From NCBI RefSeq assembly GCF_002259745.1, contig NZ_MWWW01000006.1, positions 1 through 64,000 on the forward strand: a DNA stretch of 64,000 nucleotides, given 5' to 3'. A program made the translations under genes and the position numbers. Within the stretch, counting starts at the first letter, position 1. Every line of letters starts with the position of its first letter. Positions 49,395-57,759 of the stretch are shown here, in pieces. Below the pieces are notes generated by a model that saw only the letters and a program-made list of their open reading frames with translations, was not told the origin of the DNA and did not search any database. Source of the stretch: Bifidobacterium myosotis. GTDB taxonomy: Bacteria; Actinomycetota; Actinomycetes; Actinomycetales; Bifidobacteriaceae.

Positions 49395-50386
49395 GTTTCG
49401 ACGTGCGACCGGGCGCAATGGACTCCGATATGGACCCCGTTGCGATCCGCAGGAAAATCGAGGCTCTGGGCACGCAGCTGAGTCTGCCGACCGTACGGAA
49501 GGCGCTGGGCGTGCTCGAGGGCGAACACGCCTCCGGCCGTCGCGGCGGCGCCGGTGACGTGATGGATGTACGCGCCTACGAGCCCGGTGACGAATCACGT
49601 CTCATCGACTGGAAGACCAGCGCACGTCAGGGACGCCCCATGGTGGTTCAGCGGGAGCGTCTCGCCACCTCCAAGGTGTGGCTGCTGATGGATGTGGGGC
49701 TTGAAATGAACGGCGTGTGCCCGTCCGGGGAACGCATCTTCGAGGTGGCGGCCAATGCGCTTCGCATGTTCGCCGCGCTGTCCCTGCGTCGTTCGGACGA
49801 TATCTCGCTGGTGTTCGGCGATGCCTCGAGCATCACCCGAATCCCGTTCAATGGCGGGTTCGCGCAATTCGAGCGGACATTGGACCAAGCGCTGGAACGC
49901 GAGTGGAGTCACCGCCGGAACATCGACGCGCTGCTCGCGTATGCCCGCCGCATCAAGGATCGCGATGCCCTGATCGTGCTGGCCACCGACGAACACGCAC
50001 TGGCCGAACGTCATCTTGTCGAATTCCGTCGCGTGGCCCGCACCCATCCCGTGGTGCTTATCGATATCGCGACGCTGAATCCGTTCCTCGGATTACGGCC
50101 GGGGCATGCCGCTCCCGTCGACGGGCTGACGAACCGTCGCGTACCCGCGTTCCTGAGGTCCGCCAAGGCCGCATCAGAAGTGGAGTCGCATCGCGCGTAC
50201 ATGGCCGCGGCCCTTGAGCAGGAGCTTGGCCGCACCGGCTCCCACATGATCCACGCCGGTTCCAGCGAGGTGATGTTCGACCGGTTCGTCCATCTGGTCT
50301 CGGCCGCGCTGGCACGCACCACGCGCAATCGTCTGGGTGCGGCGCCGGACCTGTCCGCGATGCTGACACCGGGAGGTGCCCGATGA
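49391..50386 (+). CDS. DUF58 protein
   Basis: 331 residues from a GTG that overlaps the moxR stop (GTGA). The central part contains the DUF58 core with DVRAYEPGDESRLIDWKTSARQGRPMVVQRE and a VWA-like fold (KVWLLMDVGLEM; the MIDAS motif is degraded). No membrane segment. It is a standard partner of MoxR ATPases. Stop overlaps the next gene by four bases. Confidence 0.9.
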   Translation: MSFDVRPGAMDSDMDPVAIRRKIEALGTQLSLPTVRKALGVLEGEHASGRRGGAGDVMDVRAYEPGDESRLIDWKTSARQGRPMVVQRERLATSKVWLLMDVGLEMNGVCPSGERIFEVAANALRMFAALSLRRSDDISLVFGDASSITRIPFNGGFAQFERTLDQALEREWSHRRNIDALLAYARRIKDRDALIVLATDEHALAERHLVEFRRVARTHPVVLIDIATLNPFLGLRPGHAAPVDGLTNRRVPAFLRSAKAASEVESHRAYMAAALEQELGRTGSHMIHAGSSEVMFDRFVHLVSAALARTTRNRLGAAPDLSAMLTPGGAR

Positions 50387-51018
50387 CGGTCCCATCACTG
50401 GCATGGCTCCCCGTTTCGCACGTCATCGCATGGTCGTCGAAGGCATCCGCGGCGATCGTCACGACGGACCTCACAGCTCCGGCGCTTCTCGCCGATTCCG
50501 GTGATGCCGGCGATCTCAAGCCGGTCGAGGCGTTGTCCCTGACCGGCCCGCTCGTCGCGGTCATCGCCGTATGCATGGTGCTCGTCGTGGCACTGATCGT
50601 TCTCGCGGTCGTGCTGTCGCGCCCCGCCAGACGTCCCCGTCGCGACGCTTCCCCGCGCGGCGCCCACACTGAGGCCAGTGCCAAAGCCGTCTGGCGCAAG
50701 CGCATCGACGACGTGGTCGCCCAGCATGAGGCGGGAACGCTCACTCGCGAGGACGCCTTCGCCCAGCTGGCGCGGATCGCGCGAGAATTCGCCGGTTCCG
50801 TCTCCGGCAGGGAGCTATCGTCAAGCACGCTCACCGATCTGACACGACTGAACCGTACGCCGGCGAACCGGCAGGGACTGGACACGCTGCGGCAGACCAT
50901 CAGCGCGCTGTATCCGCCCGAGTTCGCCGATGCCGCGCGCAACAGCGCCGCACGCGAGACGAGCGTGCGCGATGCAGCCGAATGGGTCTCCAATCTGGTG
51001 GAAAGGTGGCGTTCATGA
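50383..51018 (+). CDS. DUF4381-like small membrane protein
   Basis: 211 residues, ATG overlapping the previous stop (ATGA). One membrane helix lies around 52-80 (TGPLVAVIAVCMVLVVALIVLAVVL). The remaining C-terminal part is helical and charged (KAVWRKRIDDVVAQHEAGTLTREDAFAQLARIAREFAG), with a position and shape like DUF4381 proteins of Bat-type operons. Function unknown. Followed by two VWA genes. Confidence 0.8.
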   Translation: MTVPSLAWLPVSHVIAWSSKASAAIVTTDLTAPALLADSGDAGDLKPVEALSLTGPLVAVIAVCMVLVVALIVLAVVLSRPARRPRRDASPRGAHTEASAKAVWRKRIDDVVAQHEAGTLTREDAFAQLARIAREFAGSVSGRELSSSTLTDLTRLNRTPANRQGLDTLRQTISALYPPEFADAARNSAARETSVRDAAEWVSNLVERWRS

Positions 51019-52079
51019 CCATCACCCTGACCTGGCACTGGCCTTGGGCGGCGCTGGCCGGCGTGCTGGTGGCGCTGGCGATCATCCTGCTGACGGCCGT
51101 CTTCGCCGGACGCCGCCGAGCCGGCGACGAAACCGTCTTTTCACTGGATGACGATCTCAATACCGAACACGCCTCACAGTTGTTCCGGCAATGGCGCGCG
51201 CTCGGGCGCGTGGCAGTCGCGTCACTGACGGTGACCCTGCTGCTGGCCGTGACGCTCGTGGCACGTCCCAGTCAGGTGGATGCCGGCAGCGAACGCGCCT
51301 CCAGCCGAGACATCGTGCTGTGCCTGGACGTCTCCGGATCCACCCTCCCGTATGATCGCGAGGTCATCGATACCTACCGCGAACTGGTCGGGCACTTCCA
51401 AGGCGAGCGCATAGGCCTGAGCATCTTCAATTCCACCTCCCGCACGGTGTTCCCGCTGACCGATGACTACGCACTGGTCACCAAGCAGCTTGACGAGGCC
51501 AGCAAGGCGCTCAAGGGCGTGGAATCGCAGGATGACATCGACAAGATGTCCGACGAGGAGTACCAGAAAATCGCCGACTGGCTCGATGGCACGCAGAACC
51601 GCAAGGACGCCACTTCGTTGATCGGCGACGGCGTGGTCTCCTGTGCAGCCATGCTGCCGGGCTTCGCATATGGCGAGGCGGACCAGGAAAACACCCAACG
51701 CGCGCGTGCCGCCTCGATCGTGCTGGCTACCGATAACGTGGTCTCCGGCAAACCGACCTACTCGCTCGACGAGGCGCTGGACCTCACCCGTCAGGCCTCG
51801 ATCACCGTGGACGGCCTGTATTCAGGTCCGCGGTCCAGCGAAACCGATCAGACCACCACGGATATGAAGTCGGCCATCGAATCGCATGGCGGCGTGTTCC
51901 TGACCCAGTCGAACGGCTCGAGCATCAACGGACTCGTGCGGGATATCGAGTCGCGCAGGGATACCGAGAACGACAGCAAGACGAAGGCCGCAATGGTGGA
52001 TGCACCCGGTCTGTGGTCGCTGGCCCTGGCAATCGTGCTGGTCATATGGATCGCCTGCGCTTGGAGGTTGCGTCGATGA
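51015..52079 (+). CDS. VWA-domain membrane protein 1
   Basis: 354 residues from an ATG that overlaps the previous stop (ATGA). Two N-terminal membrane helices (about 8-32 and 65-84), a VWA domain (about 100-310) with the intact MIDAS motif DVSGS in DIVLCLDVSGSTLPYD, and a C-terminal membrane helix (about 332-350). It resembles BatA/BatB proteins. MIDAS binding of metal should allow protein contact outside the membrane. Overlaps the following VWA gene by four bases. Confidence 0.88.
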   Translation: MTITLTWHWPWAALAGVLVALAIILLTAVFAGRRRAGDETVFSLDDDLNTEHASQLFRQWRALGRVAVASLTVTLLLAVTLVARPSQVDAGSERASSRDIVLCLDVSGSTLPYDREVIDTYRELVGHFQGERIGLSIFNSTSRTVFPLTDDYALVTKQLDEASKALKGVESQDDIDKMSDEEYQKIADWLDGTQNRKDATSLIGDGVVSCAAMLPGFAYGEADQENTQRARAASIVLATDNVVSGKPTYSLDEALDLTRQASITVDGLYSGPRSSETDQTTTDMKSAIESHGGVFLTQSNGSSINGLVRDIESRRDTENDSKTKAAMVDAPGLWSLALAIVLVIWIACAWRLRR

Positions 52080-53113
52080 ACGGATTCACCTTCTCCCCCG
52101 CCCTCGGATGGCTGACCGGCGGCGTGCTGGCAGGCATCCTGACCGTGCTGGCCGTCGTCGAAATCGTGCAGTTCACGCGCCGCCGCGGCACCGGAACCAC
52201 CGACGAAACCGTTTGGGCGTGCGTGCGACGCACGCTGATGCTGCTGCTCGCGGCAGTGATGACGCTCACCCCAAGCGTCGTCGCCCCGACCACATCGCGC
52301 GCTATCAATGCCACCGACGTGATTCTGGCGGTGGACGTGACCGGATCGATGGCCGTGTCGGATGCCGCCTATGGGGCCGACGAGCCCATCACCCGCATCG
52401 ATGCGGCCCGCAAGGCCGTGCATGACGTGACCGCCGCCTATCCCGGCGCGAGCTTCGCCGCAATCCGTTTCGGCGCTTCGGGCACGCTCGACGTGCCGCT
52501 CACCCCGGACGCGCCGGCGATCGACAACTGGGCCGATACCCTGACGTTGGAATCCACGTCCGTGTCCACCGGCTCGAGTCTGGATGCGCCGATCGACCAG
52601 CTGCTGGTCACGGCCAAGTCGATTCGCGAATCCCACCCCGATGACGCCATCGTGCTGTATCTCATCTCCGATGGCGAGCAGACGTCGGATAAGACGCGCC
52701 GCACCTTCTCGTCATTGCGCCGATATCTCGACGACGGGTTCGCCGTGGGCGTGGGTTCGGCTGAAGGCGGCAAGATACCGGCCATCGCGGACGGCGTCGG
52801 TACCGCCGAATCGAACGTGACCAATCAGTGGGCCATCGATCCGGACACCGGCCAGCCGGGTATCTCGAAGATGGACGAAACGAATCTCAAGGACATCGCC
52901 GATGAAATCAGCGGCTCGTTCGTGGCCCTCGACGCCGCGACGACGTTGAAGGACGCGGTGTCCGCCAAAACCTCGAACCAGTGGCGGGTCACCTCCACGG
53001 TCAAGCAGCGCACACGCACCACGCCGGTGGTCTGGCCGCTTGCCATTGCGCTCGGCGTATTGCTGGCCTGGGAGCTCGGCGCGTGGATCGCGACTTCAAG
53101 GAGGCTGTTGTGA
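52076..53113 (+). CDS. VWA-domain membrane protein 2
   Basis: 345 residues. It has the same layout as the preceding protein: N-terminal helices (about 9-30 and 51-68), VWA domain, and a C-terminal helix (about 320-338). Its MIDAS reads DVTGS (DVILAVDVTGSMAVSD), with Thr for the first Ser, which is still compatible with metal binding. The pair probably form a heteromeric assembly. The stop overlaps the next start (GTGA). Confidence 0.88.
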   Translation: MNGFTFSPALGWLTGGVLAGILTVLAVVEIVQFTRRRGTGTTDETVWACVRRTLMLLLAAVMTLTPSVVAPTTSRAINATDVILAVDVTGSMAVSDAAYGADEPITRIDAARKAVHDVTAAYPGASFAAIRFGASGTLDVPLTPDAPAIDNWADTLTLESTSVSTGSSLDAPIDQLLVTAKSIRESHPDDAIVLYLISDGEQTSDKTRRTFSSLRRYLDDGFAVGVGSAEGGKIPAIADGVGTAESNVTNQWAIDPDTGQPGISKMDETNLKDIADEISGSFVALDAATTLKDAVSAKTSNQWRVTSTVKQRTRTTPVVWPLAIALGVLLAWELGAWIATSRRLL

Positions 53114-53760
53114 ACGCACGGGCCATACGGGATACGAACGGCAGCGACGCGCCGCAGAACGAGCGTCCGCACGCGCAGAAGCAGCAGCTTGGCCGCGGCA
53201 ACGCACGAGGTCCGTTGGGCGTACGTATCGCGCTCGTCGTCGCAGCCTTGATGCTGGCGGCGGTCGCCGCAGTGGCGGTGGTGAACCTTGCGGCCACCAT
53301 GCGGTTCAATCAGGCCACCGCCTCACTTACCGCCAACATCAAGGCGGCGCAAGACCCATCCACCGATGTTGACACGCTCAGTGCGCGTCAGCAGCAGACC
53401 GACGCGCAGTTCGCTGAAGCAGGACGCATGCGCGCATTGCTGATGCCGCAGGTGCGTGATGCCATCGATGCCAACACCGCCGTTTCCTCGCAGCTCACCA
53501 CCATCACGCTGAAGCAGGCGCAGTTGCAACAGGATGGCGCAGGTGCCTCGGACGCCACGAACGGGCAGACCGCGTCGGGCACGTCCGGCTCCCGGAATCG
53601 GAAGCAGTCCGACGGACTCACCGAGGAGCAGCGTAAGAAGGTGGAGGAGCTCATGAAGGCCAACCAGCAGGCCGCCGAGGATCAGTCCGCCACGACGACG
53701 AATAAGACCGAACAACAGGCCACGCAGAATAAAGGCACCGGCGCGACCAAGCCGTGGTGA
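53110..53760 (+). CDS. Hypothetical single-pass protein, last gene of the MoxR operon
   Basis: 216 residues from a GTG overlapping the previous stop by four bases. A basic, Gln-rich N-terminus is followed by a membrane helix (about 38-62: VRIALVVAALMLAAVAAVAVVNL). The external part has a coiled-coil-like helix and a Gln/Thr/Ser/Ala-rich tail (about 140-216). No recognised domain. Position at the end of the operon suggests a role with the VWA proteins. Confidence 0.75.
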   Translation: MNARAIRDTNGSDAPQNERPHAQKQQLGRGNARGPLGVRIALVVAALMLAAVAAVAVVNLAATMRFNQATASLTANIKAAQDPSTDVDTLSARQQQTDAQFAEAGRMRALLMPQVRDAIDANTAVSSQLTTITLKQAQLQQDGAGASDATNGQTASGTSGSRNRKQSDGLTEEQRKKVEELMKANQQAAEDQSATTTNKTEQQATQNKGTGATKPW

Positions 53761-53835
53761 CATTCGTCTCTTCGCGGTCTCTTCGCGACCTTTCGACACT
53801 CTCCTGACGCCGCCACGATTCCGCCCTTCCCTTTT

Positions 53836-53866
53836 CCGGTTATCCACAACAGTCGTGGATAACCGG
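53836..53866. terminator. 12-bp hairpin with inverted DnaA-like boxes
   Basis: CCGGTTATCCAC (53836-53847) pairs exactly with 53855-53866, with a 7-base loop. Each arm contains TTATCCAC; the left arm reads TTATCCACA, a perfect DnaA box, and the right one TTATCCACG on the other strand. It may terminate the MoxR operon, or bind DnaA, or both. Confidence 0.6.
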
Positions 53867-53944
53867 CCCGAAAAACGGCAAGCTGGAACCACATGACCCG
53901 TTTCGGCTGGACAGCCCATCAGGTCGTCCGTTTAGCTGGAAGAC

Positions 53945-54259
53945 ATGAATACCTACAACGATGATCTTTTCCTGCGAAACCAGCCTCTCCCCGCTTTGCC
54001 CGATGGCAATCCGTCCGTGTTCAGCACCTGCCGGTGCGCCGTCTACAAGCTGACCGATCAGGACCTCATCAGCCGGCATTACGCCTCCACCATCACCGCC
54101 AGTGACAACGCCGCCACGGCAATCGCACGATCCCAAATCGTGGAATGGACCGGCAACACCGCCGACTGGTTCCGCTCCACGCTTGATCGCACCGCATACA
54201 CCATCAAGATGCTGGCCGAAGATGTGGAAATCACCCGACGACTGGCGATGGAGTCATGA
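53945..54259 (+). CDS. Small protein, probable partner of the lipase-like protein
   Basis: 104 residues from the ATG at 53945 (GGAAG just upstream). Short N-terminal polar region, then a helical C-terminal half with IVEWTGNTADWFRSTLDRTAY and KMLAEDVEITRRLAME. It has a W-x-G-like turn (WTGN), reminding of WXG100 proteins, though weakly. Its stop overlaps the start of the following gene by four bases (ATGA at 54256-54259). Probably co-folded or co-exported with it. Family unknown. Confidence 0.7.
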   Translation: MNTYNDDLFLRNQPLPALPDGNPSVFSTCRCAVYKLTDQDLISRHYASTITASDNAATAIARSQIVEWTGNTADWFRSTLDRTAYTIKMLAEDVEITRRLAMES

Positions 54260-55857
54260 TGAGCGAGAACAACGAATACTACTGGCAGGTCGAATCGAAA
54301 GTCTACGGCGGTCAAGGTTATTCGACCGCGACACGCGAGGAATACAAGGCCGTGGCCAAGGCGTTGGACCAGGAAGCCAGCGAATTCAAAAAACTCGCCT
54401 CCGTCTGGGAAACCGAACGTGAACAACTGGACATACGACACGTCGCCGCGACCTGCCGTGAACACACCGCATTGCCATACACCGTTTTGAAAGTGCGTTG
54501 CCAGGAGCATGCGGACGCGTGCAGACAGATCAGCGAAAATCTCTCACTCACCGCCGAACGGCTGCTGCGCGTACTCGGCCTGTATTCGGATGCGGAACTC
54601 ATCGCGAAACGGCTGTTCAACGAGGTGCTGCAATTCGCCACCCAAGTCAAACCCCATTACGCGGCGGCGGCCGCCACCGCACTGGGAGTGGGAGGATTCC
54701 TGACCAACTGGGTCATCGAAGGCAAACCCAATCCATGGTCGGTGTTCACGGCCACGTACCCCATCCACGAAGGTCTGATGAGTGGCCTCGGCTCGTTCAT
54801 CGGCCGCGTTCCGCGCGGCCTCGGCGCACTCACCACAGATGAGACCAATAGAAGCGCCGGGGTACTCGCTCAGGTCACAGCACCAATGAAAAACCTGTGG
54901 CAAGGCAACCACCTTAATGTACGTGAGGTCACCACAAAAGCCGATGTGGTGCGGTCCAGCCAATCGGTGGCGGAATCGATGGATGGCCTGTACCGTTTGG
55001 CGAACGAGCGGCTCGGCAAAATCGATCTCGACAGCGGACTCGACTACGCCACCATCGCCGTCCAACGATACGAACGCGCGGACGGCACCAACGCCTGGCT
55101 GGTCACCATCCCCGGCACCGATGGGCAACCCGATTCCCCGTTCGGCTGGATGCAGAATCTGGAACTGATGAGTCCATCCGAACGTCAGAGCATGGAGGCG
55201 GACAGCGCCAGGATGGTCATCGAGGCGATGCGGCAGGCCGGCATCGACAAGGATGAGCCGGTGGCGATGGTCGGTCATTCGCAGGGCGGCATCGTGGCCG
55301 CAACCATCGCCTCGAACTGGGCCGACGACTACAACATCGAACATATCGTCACAGCCGGCTCGCCGATTGCGAATCATGCGATACCGAAGAAAACATGGGT
55401 CACCAGCGTGGAGATGGACACCGAATTCATTGCCGCCCTGGATGGCACACCGAATCCGGCGACGCCCACCTGGCTGACCGTGCAGGGGACGGCGTCACGG
55501 GCACCGGACGCCACGCCAAGCACCATCAACAAGGACGGCTCCTGCACGCCGGGCTCCACACCCATCGCCGGAGACGCCCCGTACGATGCCGCACCGGTCA
55601 AGGGCGGACCATCGAGTGAGATGGAAATCACCCATTGGCTGCAATACCATCAGGCGGCCTATCAGAATGCCACCGACGAGGGTTCTCCCGCCATTCAAAA
55701 CCATGAGCGGCACTTCCAACACGTCATCCAGGGCGAACTCAAGGAAACCCGGTATTTCGAAGGCCGCATGAGCCACAGACCCGCCAACGAACCAACATGC
55801 ATCACCCCGGAGTCCGGCAAGGACATGCCAGATATCCAACCGAAGGTCCAGAAGTGA
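54256..55857 (+). CDS. Alpha/beta-hydrolase (lipase-like) with helical N-terminal region, type VII-like substrate
   Basis: 533 residues. Residues 1-140 are helical and polar (EYYWQVESKVYGGQGYSTATREEYK, KALDQEASEFKKLASVWETE), like the secretion-competent N-terminal parts of type VII effectors; a Gly/Ala-rich segment follows. Residues about 240-400 contain a hydrolase core with nucleophile elbow GHSQGG (Ser) and GTDGQPDS. The His/Asp members are not obvious. The C-terminal part is Cys- and Pro-containing and might be the target domain. Overlap with the small upstream gene fits an effector/partner pair. Secretion by type VII is an inference; no machinery is in the window. Confidence 0.72.
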   Translation: MMSENNEYYWQVESKVYGGQGYSTATREEYKAVAKALDQEASEFKKLASVWETEREQLDIRHVAATCREHTALPYTVLKVRCQEHADACRQISENLSLTAERLLRVLGLYSDAELIAKRLFNEVLQFATQVKPHYAAAAATALGVGGFLTNWVIEGKPNPWSVFTATYPIHEGLMSGLGSFIGRVPRGLGALTTDETNRSAGVLAQVTAPMKNLWQGNHLNVREVTTKADVVRSSQSVAESMDGLYRLANERLGKIDLDSGLDYATIAVQRYERADGTNAWLVTIPGTDGQPDSPFGWMQNLELMSPSERQSMEADSARMVIEAMRQAGIDKDEPVAMVGHSQGGIVAATIASNWADDYNIEHIVTAGSPIANHAIPKKTWVTSVEMDTEFIAALDGTPNPATPTWLTVQGTASRAPDATPSTINKDGSCTPGSTPIAGDAPYDAAPVKGGPSSEMEITHWLQYHQAAYQNATDEGSPAIQNHERHFQHVIQGELKETRYFEGRMSHRPANEPTCITPESGKDMPDIQPKVQK

Positions 55858-56162
55858 CGGACGGACTTGGATGTCGGGCTGACACATCAGCCCGGAGCGG
55901 TGTCCACCTCCCCTGCCACGTCGGTCAAGTGTTGCACCAATCACTGGAGCCCGCCCCAGATTCGGACGAAACCGGACGCCCCACCGGGCCGGTCAACCGG
56001 TTTCAGATTGGTTCGACCAGTACGGCCGCCCCACCAAACCAGACCAACCCCGGCCAGGCCAAACCGACCAAACCGGTCAAACCGACCGACCCGGCGCCGT
56101 GCGAATGCGGGTTCCCTCCAATCGTACACGCCCAGTTCACGGCTGGAAGTACCCTAGAGGGC
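55858..56162. other. Intergenic, purB promoter, low-complexity DNA
   Basis: No gene seen. A CCGGTC/AAACCG-rich stretch (about 55970-56100) is low in complexity (repeated AAACCGACC/CCGGTC elements). TACCCT at 56150-56155 lies seven bases before the purB ATG with no ribosome site, suggesting a leaderless transcript. Confidence 0.5.
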
Positions 56163-57599
56163 ATGAAGCTTACCGATATTTCCCCTGCAATCGCATTGAC
56201 CCCGCTTGACGGCCGTTACCACAACGCCACCGCACCGCTCGTGGAATACCTGAGCGAGCCAGCCCTGAACCGCGAACGCATGCGCGTCGAGGTCGAATGG
56301 ATGATCCTGCTGGCCAACGGCTTCGACGGCAATGGCAACCAGCCCATCGTGGACGGCGTCAAGCCCTTCACCGAGGCCGAAAAGGCGTTTCTGCGCGCGA
56401 TTCCCGAGGACTTCGGCGCCGAAGGAATCAAGCAGCATGCCGCGCACGAGGCCGTGACCCATCACGACGTGAAGGCCGTGGAGTACTACATCGACGATCA
56501 GATCGACAAGGCCCCGGCCGAACTGACCAACATCAACGAGGCGCTCAAGACCCTCGTGCACTTCGCCTGCACCTCCGAGGACATCAACAACCTGTCCATC
56601 GCCCGCTGCGTGAAGAACGCGATGAACAACGTCTGGGAACCTGCGTTCAAGGAGATCATCGACCATCTTGCCGCCAAGGCCGAGGAATACAAGGACAAGG
56701 CCCTGCTCTCCCTCACCCACGGCCAGCCGGCCACGCCGACCACGCTCGGCAAAGAGCTCGCGGTCTACGTCTACCGTCTGAACCGCCAGCTCAAGCACAT
56801 CGAGAACCAGGAGTACCTGGGCAAGATCAACGGTGCAACCGGCACGTTCGGCGCACATCTGGCAGCCTGCCCGGATGTGGACTGGATCGCGGTCTCCCGT
56901 GAGTTCGTCACGAACCGCATGGGCCTGACCTGGAACCCGCTGACCACGCAGATCGAATCCCATGACTGGCAGGCCGAGCTGTACTCGACCGTCTCCCACG
57001 CGAACCGCATCATGCACAATCTGTGCGTGGACGTGTGGATGTACATCTCGCGCGGCGTGTTCGCGCAGGTGCCGGTCAAGGGCGCCACCGGCTCGTCCAC
57101 GATGCCGCACAAGGTCAACCCGATTCGTTTCGAGAACGCCGAGGCGAACTTCGAGATCTCCTGCTCGCTGCTCGACACACTGTCCGCCACGCTGGTGGAA
57201 TCCCGTTGGCAGCGCGATCTGACCGATTCGACCACCCAGCGCAACATCGGCTCCGCGCTTGGATACTCGCAGCTCGCCCTGTACAACCTGATGGGCGGCC
57301 TGAAGTCCATCCACCCGCATGACGCGGTCATCGAACGCGAGCTGGACGAGAACTGGGAGGTGCTCGGCGAACCCATCCAGACCGCCATGCGCGCCTGCGA
57401 GCTCAGGGGCCTGCCGGGCATGGACAAGCCGTACGAGAAGGTCAAGGAGCTCATGCGCGGCCACACCATCAACCAGGCTCAGGTCGAGGAATTCATCGAC
57501 CAGCAGTCCTTCGACCCCGAAACCGCAGCCCGTCTCAAGGCTCTGACCCCTGCCACCTACACCGGCGTGGCCTCGAAGCTCGTCGCCTTCGACCGCTGA
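56163..57599 (+). CDS. purB: Adenylosuccinate lyase
   Basis: 478 residues from the ATG at 56163; the frame is open far upstream but not similar to the family. Fumarase/aspartase superfamily signatures: HDVKAVEYYIDDQ, SLTHGQPATPTTLGKE (His and Thr-rich), and the signature GSSTMPHKVNPIRFENAEAN with the catalytic Ser loop. It makes AMP and AICAR with release of fumarate in purine synthesis. Length fits the E. coli-type branch. A strong terminator follows. Confidence 0.96.
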   Translation: MKLTDISPAIALTPLDGRYHNATAPLVEYLSEPALNRERMRVEVEWMILLANGFDGNGNQPIVDGVKPFTEAEKAFLRAIPEDFGAEGIKQHAAHEAVTHHDVKAVEYYIDDQIDKAPAELTNINEALKTLVHFACTSEDINNLSIARCVKNAMNNVWEPAFKEIIDHLAAKAEEYKDKALLSLTHGQPATPTTLGKELAVYVYRLNRQLKHIENQEYLGKINGATGTFGAHLAACPDVDWIAVSREFVTNRMGLTWNPLTTQIESHDWQAELYSTVSHANRIMHNLCVDVWMYISRGVFAQVPVKGATGSSTMPHKVNPIRFENAEANFEISCSLLDTLSATLVESRWQRDLTDSTTQRNIGSALGYSQLALYNLMGGLKSIHPHDAVIERELDENWEVLGEPIQTAMRACELRGLPGMDKPYEKVKELMRGHTINQAQVEEFIDQQSFDPETAARLKALTPATYTGVASKLVAFDR

Positions 57600-57626
57600 C
57601 ATCGCACGACGCCTGTCCGGCTCTCC

Positions 57627-57681
57627 GGCAGTCATCCGGCCCGTCACCTCCATGGCTATGGTGACGGGCCGGATGACTGCC
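57627..57681 (+). terminator. purB terminator
   Basis: A perfect 22-bp inverted repeat (57627-57648 with 57660-57681, arm GGCAGTCATCCGGCCCGTCACC... ) with an 11-base loop. Very stable, but no U tract follows. Confidence 0.75.
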
Positions 57682-57759
57682 ACAAGCCGCGTGCAGGACG
57701 GGCCGCGGCCCCAAAGCAGTGAATAGGAGTCATCTTTCCCAGTGGAAGGGCGTTCGGAT

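Noticed and set aside
55797-56162. Extension of purB upstream to 55797
   Set aside because: The extra residues have no family similarity, and the ATG at 56163 fits the known N-terminus.
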